From Paenibacillus castaneae (GTDB lineage: Bacteria > Bacillota > Bacilli > Paenibacillales > Paenibacillaceae), in assembly GCF_002884445.1 (NCBI RefSeq), contig NZ_KZ614144.1, forward strand, positions 4,570,094 through 4,634,093: a DNA stretch of 64,000 nucleotides. The letters are read 5' to 3'. This document shows positions 17,916 to 26,002 of the stretch, piece after piece. The position numbers were made by a program, and so were the translations under genes. Numbering within the stretch: the stretch's first letter is position 1; each line of letters opens with the position of its first letter. The notes beneath the pieces are model-generated. The model was not told the DNA's origin. It did not search any database and worked only from the letters and a program-made list of their open reading frames with translations.

Positions 17916-19453
17916 GCAAGCTGCAGTCTAACCGTTTGATTCGCCTCTTCTCGCCTCGTTCCCTTCGCTACCAGCTGTTAAGCCGATCCCTGCTCATCCT
18001 AGCCGTTTTATTTCTCCTAATCGGCGTTCTTCAATATGTATTAATGAAGGATTTTATTTATAAGAATAAAGCTGAAGCACTAAGTACGCAAATTATGGCG
18101 ATGCCGATTGATTGGTTCATCAACTCAAACAACAGCCATACTCCCGATAATCGGCATTCGCCTAATAATGATGAACATCCTTCAACAGATAATAATCCGC
18201 AAAGAGATCGTCCCGATCTGCCGATTTTGTATCAGCCGGGCCTTTCATTTGTTTTTGTTGATTTGAACGGCATGATTACCGATTTATCCAAAAATAGCGG
18301 GACAAGCGCGCCATTGCTATCAACCGAGCAATATGATCTTATTAAGCAGGACCTGCTGGATCGCAAACCCTTAAATTACAAGGTTGTTAGAAATGCCGAA
18401 GGTACGGAGCAGCTTGTCGTTTATCGGCTTGCCGGACCGCCAGGCAAAGCTGAAGGCATTATTCAGGTCAGCACCGAGACCGACTCCCTGCGGCAGCTCC
18501 TGTTAACCCAGCTTGCGATATTTACTGTACTTGCCATCCTCGCACTCGCAGCTGGACTAGCTCTTTATTTGCCGCTGCTTCGTCGAACGCTTCAGCCTTT
18601 GTTCAGGGTTGTGCAGGCGACTCAAGAAACGCATGCAGGCAATCTTACAGAACGATTGCCGATTGACCAAGGCCAAGAAGAAATCGACCGCTTGTCCGAG
18701 GCATTCAATGGCATGCTGCAGCGGCTCGATACCGCATTCGAGGAAGAGCGGAAATTGACCGAGCGGATGCGTAGATTTGTTGCTGATGCTTCGCATGAGC
18801 TTAGAACGCCTATGACATCGATTCATGGCTTTCTTGAAGTGCTCCTGCGCGGTGCCGCAACGAATCCCGAGCAGCTGAAGCGCGCTCTTATGAGCATACA
18901 GCTTGAATCAGGGCGCATGAATAAGCTGGTAGAAGATCTTCTCGCGTTGGCCAAGCTGGATCAAGATCAGCAGCTGCTGCTCACGGAGACTCAGCTCGAT
19001 AAGCTGCTGCTGGAAATGGAACCTCAGCTCGCTATTCTCGCCGGCAATCGCAACGTTCAAATTGTCATTGCTCAAAGAGTGAGCGGCTTCTACCATTCAG
19101 ATAAGCTCAAGCAAGTCATATTGAACATATTTCTTAACGCGGTGCAGCATACCGATTCCGACGCTGGCATGATTGCATTAACACTAAGCCATGAAGACAA
19201 CAATGCCAAACTAATTATCGAAGACAATGGAGTCGGCATTCAGGAAGAGCATCTTCCTCATTTGTTCGAGCGGTTCTATCGCAGTGAATCGTCACGAACC
19301 CGCAAAAACGGCGGCGCCGGCTTAGGCCTCGCCATTTCCAAATCCATTATCGATGCGCATGGAGGGACGATCGAGGTTGTCAGTCATCCCGGCGAAGGAA
19401 CGGCCTTTCGAATCTTGCTTCCATTAGGTCGATCTCCATTGGAACGGGAATGA
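17912..19453 (+). CDS. Sensor histidine kinase
   Basis: A 513-residue membrane kinase. TM1 lies at about residues 25-45 and TM2 at about 200-222. The extracytoplasmic domain between them contains an Asn/His/Pro/Asp-rich low-complexity stretch at residues 71-100 that could bind metal or be disordered. HAMP follows TM2 (about 222-275). The H-box is FVADASHELRTPMTSIHGF with H295, the N-box NIFLNAVQHTD, G1 EDNGVGI, F-box LFERFYR and G2 GGAGLGLAISK. It pairs with the response regulator that overlaps its start by 4 nt. Confidence 0.93.
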   Translation: MSKLQSNRLIRLFSPRSLRYQLLSRSLLILAVLFLLIGVLQYVLMKDFIYKNKAEALSTQIMAMPIDWFINSNNSHTPDNRHSPNNDEHPSTDNNPQRDRPDLPILYQPGLSFVFVDLNGMITDLSKNSGTSAPLLSTEQYDLIKQDLLDRKPLNYKVVRNAEGTEQLVVYRLAGPPGKAEGIIQVSTETDSLRQLLLTQLAIFTVLAILALAAGLALYLPLLRRTLQPLFRVVQATQETHAGNLTERLPIDQGQEEIDRLSEAFNGMLQRLDTAFEEERKLTERMRRFVADASHELRTPMTSIHGFLEVLLRGAATNPEQLKRALMSIQLESGRMNKLVEDLLALAKLDQDQQLLLTETQLDKLLLEMEPQLAILAGNRNVQIVIAQRVSGFYHSDKLKQVILNIFLNAVQHTDSDAGMIALTLSHEDNNAKLIIEDNGVGIQEEHLPHLFERFYRSESSRTRKNGGAGLGLAISKSIIDAHGGTIEVVSHPGEGTAFRILLPLGRSPLERE

Positions 19454-19493
19454 GAAAACGGCCTCCGTTTGCTCTATTGACGCATTATCACTT

Positions 19494-20675
19494 TCAGTTT
19501 TCCTCTGCAATCGCGCGCTGTGCCAAATTATTCAGTGCAATATCGTCCATCGGCGGATTATGCAGCCCGGCTCTAACATCACGATACATGCGTTCAAGCG
19601 GCAGCTTACGGGACAAGCTCGCCGCACCAACAATTCGCATTGCCTTATCGACGATATGAATCGCGCTATTCGTCGCCACATATTTGGCAAGGCCAAGCTC
19701 CTGCTTTAGAGCTGAGCGCTCCGATGGAACGTGGTCCCATCGGTCAGCGACGCTATACAAGAGCGTGCGGGCTGTGATCAGCTCGGCTTCCATTTCACCG
19801 ATTTGACGCTGAATATTAGGCAGCTCGGATATGGGGCCGGGCAGGCTGTTCGGTCGATAATTTTTGGCGAATTTAATCGCGAAATCACGGGCTGCATGTG
19901 CAATCCCTATATAACAAGCCGGAATGTGCAGAAGCGGAGCGCTGTCATAGGCGGTCCCCGCTTTTGATTTTATTTCGGCACCTTCCAACGTCTCGCCATG
20001 AGGCACGAACACATTATCGAGCACAAGGTCATGACTTCCTGTCGCCCGCATCCCTAGGGTATCCCATGTTTCCTCAATCGTGATGCCTGAGCCCATACGA
20101 ACCAAAAACTCTCCTATCCGATCCTCCCCTTCAATGGATGCGGACAATGTGAAATAAGTGACGTCCGGACTTAGCGTACTATACGTCTTGCGGCCGCTGA
20201 TCAACCATCCCGCTTCCGTGCGAACCGCTGACGTTTCCGGCTTGCCGCCTCTACTTGGACTGCCCGTCGCTCGTTCACTAGCAAAGCTGTTAATCGTCAC
20301 GCCTTTACCGACTATCTCCTCACATAAGCTGCGATACAGCTCATCTGGCCATGATTCGTTTATTCGAAGCTGCATCACCTGTCCAAGATGCCACCCGACA
20401 GCAAGCGCCGTCGAGCCGTCTCCCCTAGCCAAATGATCCTGTGCCAGCACCAGCTCATACAGCGATGCTTCATCCCCACCATAGGCTCTCGGGACGGTCA
20501 GCTTTAAATATCCGGCCTGCCGCAAATCTGCAACGTTCTCATGCGGAAAGGAGCCCTCCCTATCATGTTTTGTTGATCTTTCGGCAAATTTCTTCGCTAG
20601 CTCGTCTATTTCTGCGGCAATACGCGCTTCCCGCTCGTTACGTACAAACCGATCTATCTGTGCCTTTGGTGTCAT
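19494..20675 (-). CDS. Acyl-CoA dehydrogenase family flavoprotein
   Basis: A 393-residue protein with the acyl-CoA dehydrogenase fold. The N-terminal helical domain holds LRQAGYLKLTVPRAYGGDEAS. The middle beta domain has INSFASERATGSPSRGG and GWLISGRKTYSTLSPDVTYF, followed by ETWDTLGMRATGSHDLVLDNVFVP, the FAD-contact MRATGSxD signature. The C-terminal four-helix part follows. The usual catalytic Glu near the end is not recognisable, which resembles the DszC/SfnC-like monooxygenase and YdbM branch rather than fatty-acid oxidation enzymes. It is 24 nt downstream of the metallophosphoesterase gene and probably co-transcribed with it. Confidence 0.82.
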   Translation of the reverse strand: MTPKAQIDRFVRNEREARIAAEIDELAKKFAERSTKHDREGSFPHENVADLRQAGYLKLTVPRAYGGDEASLYELVLAQDHLARGDGSTALAVGWHLGQVMQLRINESWPDELYRSLCEEIVGKGVTINSFASERATGSPSRGGKPETSAVRTEAGWLISGRKTYSTLSPDVTYFTLSASIEGEDRIGEFLVRMGSGITIEETWDTLGMRATGSHDLVLDNVFVPHGETLEGAEIKSKAGTAYDSAPLLHIPACYIGIAHAARDFAIKFAKNYRPNSLPGPISELPNIQRQIGEMEAELITARTLLYSVADRWDHVPSERSALKQELGLAKYVATNSAIHIVDKAMRIVGAASLSRKLPLERMYRDVRAGLHNPPMDDIALNNLAQRAIAEEN

Positions 20676-20698
20676 CTGTACTCATCTCTCCAAACTTT

Positions 20699-21937
20699 TT
20701 ATATTGTTTCATGCTTCAGCATGAATTCATCCAGCTTGTTGCCATCCACATCATATGCCTGAAAGGTCAGCGTATCTCCGTTTATTCGAATACCCGCAAA
20801 CATCTGCTTATCATTTTGGAAATGAACCTTATGATAGAACTGGTCGTCCTTCTTCTCGTTAAATTTCTGTCCGGCTGCATTCGTTACAACGTATACCGTT
20901 CCTTCAAGGTTGAACACCGTATCCTCGCCGTTTCCAACAATTTCGCCGCCACGAAGCGGATAGGATCTTGAGTATTCATGATTATGTCCTTGAAGCACCA
21001 AATCAACGCCGAATTCGTCGAACAGCTCCGTCCAGCCCTTCACCTTCTTATAGGTATTGCCTCCATACGGACCTTGATGAACTGCAACGATTGTCCAAGG
21101 CTTATCCGTGCTCTCAAGGTCTTGCTTCAGCCATTTCGTCTGCTCCTTAATATTCGATTCCGAGTTCAGCATCGTGAAATGAACGGATCCGTAATCATAG
21201 GAATAGGTCGTTCCCGCAATAGAGCCATCGGCTCCGTTATCCGGCACATTGAAATGTGAGATGAAGGGCTCCGCTCCGCCGTCCACTTCATCATGATTGC
21301 CGGTGACCGGCATGAGCGGCACCTGCATTACCCATTTCTTAGCTTTGGCGAATAAATAAGTCCACCCCTGCTCATCCTTCGGATTCTCGGTAAAATCACC
21401 ATTATGAACGATGAATGCCGCTTCTGGAAAGATTGCGAATGCTTTATTTAATGTTGCACCCCACAGCTCGAAATCCTGCTCCGTTACTCCTTGCGAATCC
21501 GCAACATTAATGAAGGTGAAATCATTTTGGTCTATCGAAGCAGTCTGAAATACAGCCGCATCACTCCAACTCTTATCCTCTCCGCTTCCTACCCGGTATG
21601 TATAAGCAGTACCTGGCTTCAGCCCCGTTGCTTCTACCTTATGAACAAATCGTTTTGTTCCATTCGCAGTTGTTGTCGTACCAGTAAACGTTATTACCTT
21701 ATCTGTATTCCAGCTATCCGCCGTTTTTCCTTCCATTAGCTGAATGATTGCTTCATCCTGTGCATGGTTGCTATACCAAGTAAATGCGCGGCTCCTCTGC
21801 GGATCGCCTTTGAATGTCGTCACGATCGCATAGGGCTTTATCGATTTCTCTGCTTTGAACCATTCCAGGCCTATTAAGCCAAGAACCAGTACGAAGCAGC
21901 AAGCTGCCAGTGCCATGACGTCTTTCCGTTTCCTCAA
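20699..21937 (-). CDS. Exported metallophosphoesterase, purple-acid-phosphatase-like
   Basis: A 412-residue protein. It starts at TTG 21937, 7 nt after GGAGG. An N-terminal membrane or signal helix (VMALAACCFVLVLGLIGLEWF) is followed by a fibronectin-III-like domain (residues about 35-130, ending TGLKPGTAYTYRVGSGEDKSWS) as in purple acid phosphatases. The calcineurin-type metal site then appears as NVADSQG (variant of DxH), HNGDFTE, VTGNHDEVD, VAVHQGPYG and LQGHNHEYSRS. It should hydrolyse phosphomonoesters or phosphodiesters outside the cell. It is divergent, with a 168-nt gap, from the VTC-DUF4956-CotH operon. Confidence 0.9.
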   Translation of the reverse strand: MRKRKDVMALAACCFVLVLGLIGLEWFKAEKSIKPYAIVTTFKGDPQRSRAFTWYSNHAQDEAIIQLMEGKTADSWNTDKVITFTGTTTTANGTKRFVHKVEATGLKPGTAYTYRVGSGEDKSWSDAAVFQTASIDQNDFTFINVADSQGVTEQDFELWGATLNKAFAIFPEAAFIVHNGDFTENPKDEQGWTYLFAKAKKWVMQVPLMPVTGNHDEVDGGAEPFISHFNVPDNGADGSIAGTTYSYDYGSVHFTMLNSESNIKEQTKWLKQDLESTDKPWTIVAVHQGPYGGNTYKKVKGWTELFDEFGVDLVLQGHNHEYSRSYPLRGGEIVGNGEDTVFNLEGTVYVVTNAAGQKFNEKKDDQFYHKVHFQNDKQMFAGIRINGDTLTFQAYDVDGNKLDEFMLKHETI

Positions 21938-22105
21938 CCTAACGCCTCCTTAATAGCCTTCAATCTTTATTCTATTCTATCAATAAATCCACGATCAGCG
22001 CATTCAGCAATCTTTCAGCCGACCTTAAGTTAAGAATAAGTAAAGACAAGTACAATTGCATTTGTAAGAGAGATGAACGGCGCTGAACTAGAAAAGAGGT
22101 GTGAA

Positions 22106-22819
22106 ATGAATACAAATCTCAACTATCGCAATGAACTTAAATTTTTTATTAATCATCATCAGTATTTCATTATTCGTCAAAGGCTGAAAGACCTCATGCA
22201 GCCAGACAAGCATGTTGGACCATCAGGCGAATACCATATACGCAGCCTGTACTTTGATGATATTAACAACAAAGCCCTGCATGAGAAGCAAGGCGGAATA
22301 AGAGATCGCTCCAAATACCGCATACGTATTTATAACGGAAACGATAATATCATTCATTTTGAGAAAAAAATCAAATTCAAAGACTACATTGCTAAAGTGA
22401 AGGAGCCGCTTACGAGAGCTATGTATGATCAGCTTATCGCCGGCCAATTTGATGTATTAAAAGAAGGCAACAAGCCTCTGCTTAACGAGATTCATAATGA
22501 GATGAAGCATAATCTCTTAAGGCCCAAAGTAATTGTTGATTACGTTCGCGAGCCTTATGTGTACGATAACGGCAACGTTCGAATAACCTTTGACAAAAAT
22601 CTCCGAACCGGTCTGCATGCTATCGATATTTTCGATCAAACCTTAGACCCTATTCAAGCCATTGACAATGAAATGATTATTCTTGAAGTGAAATTTGATG
22701 GATATATTCCTGCTTTTATCAAAATCGCTTTGCAGCTTGAAGGACTGAACCGACAGTCAGCTTCAAAATACGTCATTTGCCGTAAATTTCTGAAATACAA
22801 CACTTGGGAGGATCAGTAA
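22106..22819 (+). CDS. Polyphosphate polymerase (VTC) domain protein
   Basis: A 237-residue cytoplasmic protein of the bacterial VTC-domain family, part of the triphosphate tunnel fold. Charged strands expected to line the tunnel are visible: YRNELKFFI, YHIRSLYFDD, SKYRIRIY, IHFEKKIKFKDYIAKVKEPL, LRPKVIVDYVREPYV, VRITFDKNLRTG and MIILEVKFDGYIP. In yeast, the VTC4 domain makes polyphosphate from ATP; activity of the bacterial versions is mostly inferred. ATG 22106 has AGAGGTG upstream, better than the ATG at 22073. It starts a three-gene operon: 1 nt separates it from the DUF4956 gene. Confidence 0.88.
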   Translation: MNTNLNYRNELKFFINHHQYFIIRQRLKDLMQPDKHVGPSGEYHIRSLYFDDINNKALHEKQGGIRDRSKYRIRIYNGNDNIIHFEKKIKFKDYIAKVKEPLTRAMYDQLIAGQFDVLKEGNKPLLNEIHNEMKHNLLRPKVIVDYVREPYVYDNGNVRITFDKNLRTGLHAIDIFDQTLDPIQAIDNEMIILEVKFDGYIPAFIKIALQLEGLNRQSASKYVICRKFLKYNTWEDQ

Positions 22820-22820
22820 A

Positions 22821-23543
22821 ATGGAAACCACGACGACAACAGCTATTGCTGCCGAAACAACAAACAAAACAAGCTTTGCCAACCTATTTAAAAGCTCGGT
22901 GGTTGATAACTTCACTTCAGATATTAGCCTTTCCAAAATATTAATTACACTTGCTGTCGCATTTGTGCTAGGATTTTTCATTTACTTGCTTTACAAAAGA
23001 ATATTTAGCGGAGTGCTTTATTCCAAGAGCTTTAACGTCTCCTTAATCGGCATGACGATGATTACAGCTACCGTAATTATTGCAATCAACTCTAACCTCG
23101 TTCTATCGCTCGGTATGGTGGGCGCGCTGTCTATTGTTCGTTTTAGAACGCCTATCAAAGATCCAACTGATCTTATTTTCCTATTCTGGGCAGCAGTTGC
23201 TGGTATCGTTACAGGAGCAGGCTTCTACACGCTTGCGGTTATCGGTTCAATCGTAATCGGCCTCATCCTATTCTTCTTCGTTAAAGGCGGTTCCGTTGAA
23301 ACCCCTTATCTGCTTGTCGTCAACTGTGATACGGATGCTACGGAGCAGCTTGTTCATAGACAAGTCGGCACACTAGTCAAACGTTATAACGTGAAGCAAA
23401 AAACCGTTACTAAAGGCAATATTGAAATGACGCTTGAGGTACGTCTTTGTGATGAGACTGGCCGTTTCGTTAATCAATTGACGGACATGGCAGGCGTGCG
23501 CAATGCTGTGCTTATAAGCTATAGCGGCGACTATGTATCCTAA
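22821..23543 (+). CDS. DUF4956 integral membrane protein
   Basis: A 240-residue protein. A polar Thr-rich N-terminus (about 40 residues) is followed by four hydrophobic helices: LITLAVAFVLGFFIYLLY, SLIGMTMITATVIIAI, LIFLFWAAVAGIVTGAGFY and LAVIGSIVIGLILFFF. Between the second and third lies the conserved cytoplasmic-type motif GALSIVRFRTPIKDPTDL typical of DUF4956. The C-terminal 75 residues are a small soluble alpha-beta domain. It is tightly coupled to the VTC gene (1-nt gap) and 18 nt upstream of the CotH gene. This co-occurrence suggests a membrane channel or scaffold for a VTC product, which is inference. Confidence 0.88.
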   Translation: METTTTTAIAAETTNKTSFANLFKSSVVDNFTSDISLSKILITLAVAFVLGFFIYLLYKRIFSGVLYSKSFNVSLIGMTMITATVIIAINSNLVLSLGMVGALSIVRFRTPIKDPTDLIFLFWAAVAGIVTGAGFYTLAVIGSIVIGLILFFFVKGGSVETPYLLVVNCDTDATEQLVHRQVGTLVKRYNVKQKTVTKGNIEMTLEVRLCDETGRFVNQLTDMAGVRNAVLISYSGDYVS

Positions 23544-23561
23544 TAATCAGGAGGTGTTCAA

Positions 23562-25382
23562 ATGAAGGCGAAAGCTAATGCTTGGTTTATATGCTTTTGC
23601 TCCATTCTCCTGATCATTGGACTCTCGGGATGTGCAGCAGGCAGCGCATCCTCAGATCCCGGGACGTCAGTAACCGAGAAATCAGCGGATGAGCAAAAGC
23701 TCGATGAGATCTATTTTCCGAAGGACAAGATTGTAGATGTTAAAATTACGATTGATCCAGATGATTTTCAGGATATGATGGACAATGCGAGCGCGGAAGA
23801 GTACAAAACAGCTTCGGTGGAATATAACGGACAAAAATTTGATAACGTTGCTATTCGGACAAAAGGCAATCTAAGCTTGAGCAGCGTTGTTAATATGGCC
23901 GACTCCGACCGGTACAGCTTAAAAATTTCTTTCGATGAATATGTGAATCAGACGATGCAGGGCATAAGCAAAGTCAATTTAAACAATAATTTCAGTGATG
24001 CCTCGTATATGAGAGAGTTCCTCTCCTACGAGCTGGCGGAGCAAATGGGGCTCCCTACACCTAAGTTTTCATATGTGAACGTCTATGTGAATAACGAGCT
24101 TTGGGGCTTTTACTTAGCGATAGAGCAAATTGGGGATGCTTATCTCAAGCGTAATTTCGGCAATTCCTACGGCGCTCTCTATAAAGCAAATGGCGGTACA
24201 GGCAGTGAGCTTAACTGGCTTGGGAACATGAAATCGTATACGGGACTTGATTTGAAATCGGATAAGTCCAATAATGACATTCTGCTCGATATACTGGATG
24301 AGCTGAATAACGGCAGTGACTATGAGAGCGTTCTCGATGTCGAGGAAGTATTGAAATTTATTGCGTTGAACGCAGTAGCCGGCAACTTTGACAGCTACTT
24401 ATCCGAGAAAAAGCATAACTATTATTTGTATGAGGACGAGGGCAAATTCAATATTTTGCCGTGGGACTACAATATGTCATTCGGTGTATTTGGCGGGACT
24501 GGCGTTCTTATTGACGAGCCTACAACAGTCACTTTGACAGACCGTCCTCTCATCGATAAGTTGCTTAAAGTAGATGCATACAAGGAAAAATATCATGAGA
24601 TTATTAAAGAAATGATAGAGGGCTATTTAGCCGAAGATACTTTCCAGGCAAGAACGGAAGAGATTAAAAATATGATTTCATCTTATGTTAAAGCGGACCC
24701 TTCCGCGTTCTACACCTATGAGCAATTTGAGCAAGGTGTAACGCAGGTTGTTTCGTTTAACAAAACACAAACAAGCTCTATTAAGCAGCAGCTTGACGGC
24801 ACGATCGCTTCTTCCGGTGATGGTTCCGGCTCAGCAAGCGGCGGTATGGGCGGTGGATTTGGCGGCGGAGGCGGCCGCGGTATGGGCGGCGGAAATCGCA
24901 GCATGGGCAACACTCCACAGAATACGCAGAAAGGTGCCGGCCAAGCTGGAGGAGCAGACACTACTGCTGCATCCTTTCAAAGCAGCAGCAAATCAGCCAT
25001 GACGACCAACATTCAAACGGCTGAAATGGAAACCGGAGCATCTGCAGTAATCCGCCAAGTCGCAGAAGGCGACACTGGCACTGCGGCTCCTAACGGGCAG
25101 GGTGCTCCCGGCGAAATGGTACCTCCTGATGGAAATGCTCTCCCAGAGGGCATGGTGCCGCCGGACGGCCAAATGCCTGACGGCATGCAGGGCGGTTTCG
25201 GGGGCGGCAGACCGAACATGCAGGGCGGCATGGGCGGTGGTGGCATGGGCGGCTTCCCAGGAGGACAAACCGCCGCTCAGCCTCAGGGCAGCGCCAAAGA
25301 GGCGGCTACTGCCGGAATCGCAATTATTGTTCTGCTGCTTTCCTGTGCTTTCGTCGTATTTTACAAGCGTAAACGAATATAA
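23562..25382 (+). CDS. CotH-kinase family lipoprotein
   Basis: A 606-residue protein with a lipobox (IGLSGCAAG, Cys near residue 24), so it is anchored outside the membrane. The CotH domain spans about residues 45-410 and includes VAIRTKGNLSLSS, YLAIEQIGDAYLKRNFG, NAVAGNFDSYLSEKKHNYYLY and ILPWDYNMSFG, the last two holding the Asp/Asn residues of the atypical kinase site. CotH of B. subtilis is a protein kinase of spore coat proteins. Residues about 420-580 are low complexity, rich in Gly and Met (GGMGGGFGGGGGRGMGGG). A C-terminal hydrophobic helix and KRKRI form a second anchor. It ends the VTC-DUF4956-CotH operon and is followed by a terminator. Confidence 0.9.
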   Translation: MKAKANAWFICFCSILLIIGLSGCAAGSASSDPGTSVTEKSADEQKLDEIYFPKDKIVDVKITIDPDDFQDMMDNASAEEYKTASVEYNGQKFDNVAIRTKGNLSLSSVVNMADSDRYSLKISFDEYVNQTMQGISKVNLNNNFSDASYMREFLSYELAEQMGLPTPKFSYVNVYVNNELWGFYLAIEQIGDAYLKRNFGNSYGALYKANGGTGSELNWLGNMKSYTGLDLKSDKSNNDILLDILDELNNGSDYESVLDVEEVLKFIALNAVAGNFDSYLSEKKHNYYLYEDEGKFNILPWDYNMSFGVFGGTGVLIDEPTTVTLTDRPLIDKLLKVDAYKEKYHEIIKEMIEGYLAEDTFQARTEEIKNMISSYVKADPSAFYTYEQFEQGVTQVVSFNKTQTSSIKQQLDGTIASSGDGSGSASGGMGGGFGGGGGRGMGGGNRSMGNTPQNTQKGAGQAGGADTTAASFQSSSKSAMTTNIQTAEMETGASAVIRQVAEGDTGTAAPNGQGAPGEMVPPDGNALPEGMVPPDGQMPDGMQGGFGGGRPNMQGGMGGGGMGGFPGGQTAAQPQGSAKEAATAGIAIIVLLLSCAFVVFYKRKRI

Positions 25383-25389
25383 CATAACC

Positions 25390-25440
25390 AAAAAGATCGC
25401 TCCATTCTGCAAAAATAGCAGGATGGATTGCGATCTTTTT
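25390..25440. terminator. Bidirectional terminator after the CotH-kinase gene
   Basis: AAAAAGATCGC...TGCGATCTTTTT forms a long imperfect stem (arms about 21 nt, loop AAAAATA). T-runs flank both sides, serving the plus-strand operon and the minus-strand gene ending at 25459. Confidence 0.85.
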
Positions 25441-25458
25441 ATATCTAATATATGTACG

Positions 25459-25932
25459 TTATATGGATGTAGATTTGTAATTCTCTTTTAGAATCTGCTT
25501 TGCAATATAAAATATTTGACCCATGTGTTCCGAGTAATGTGCCGCACACTGATGCAGCATATCCAGATTTGATCTTTCCCTATTTCTCACCACTTGTTTT
25601 TGTTCCAAATGTTCATCGGTAATTTGATTAACCGTATTAATGACCAGCTGCAGACTGTGTTGAATAACACTCTCCAACTCTGACTTCTTGATATAAGTTG
25701 GTTTTAGTTCATCCTCACGATTTCTATTTACATCTTGATGGAGGATTCCTTTCATGATTCTTTCTTGAATGTTTCCATCTATATGCTTTACTAGAGTCGA
25801 TATGCTATGGCTCGTATGATCCGGTCTCCAATTCACTTGCTCATCATCAAGCTGCTGCAGCGCTTTAAGGATTCGCCTCTGGATTTCTTCGAACTTTTTG
25901 GATAACCAGTCCCTGTTAAAATCATAGCTCAT
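25459..25932 (-). CDS. DinB superfamily protein (DUF1572-like)
   Basis: A 157-residue, probably four-helix protein of the DinB/YfiT-like superfamily. It has the opening RDWLSKKFEEIQRRILKALQQLDDEQVNWRPD, a first metal-ligand His in STLVKHIDGNIQERI, and HQCAAHYSEHMGQIFYIAKQIL near the C-terminus supplying the other two His. Such proteins bind a divalent metal, and several act as thiol-dependent S-transferases. ATG 25932 follows AAGGAGG; a longer frame reaching into the MFS gene has no such signal. It lies 70 nt downstream of the MFS gene and may be co-transcribed with it. Confidence 0.85.
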   Translation of the reverse strand: MSYDFNRDWLSKKFEEIQRRILKALQQLDDEQVNWRPDHTSHSISTLVKHIDGNIQERIMKGILHQDVNRNREDELKPTYIKKSELESVIQHSLQLVINTVNQITDEHLEQKQVVRNRERSNLDMLHQCAAHYSEHMGQIFYIAKQILKENYKSTSI

Positions 25933-26002
25933 CGTAATATCCTCCTTAAGTTGATTAGCAGCCTGAAGGTTAAACAAGTAGGCAGTAGCTACTATTTTAT
26001 CC

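Noticed and set aside
19454-19493. Terminator between the histidine kinase and the acyl-CoA dehydrogenase-like gene
   Set aside because: AAACGG-CCT-CCGTTT is a six-pair stem with weak flanks; not enough to call.
24993-25412. 139-codon minus-strand frame opposite the CotH Gly/Met-rich tail
   Set aside because: Low-complexity antisense frame with no start signal; the plus strand is clearly coding.
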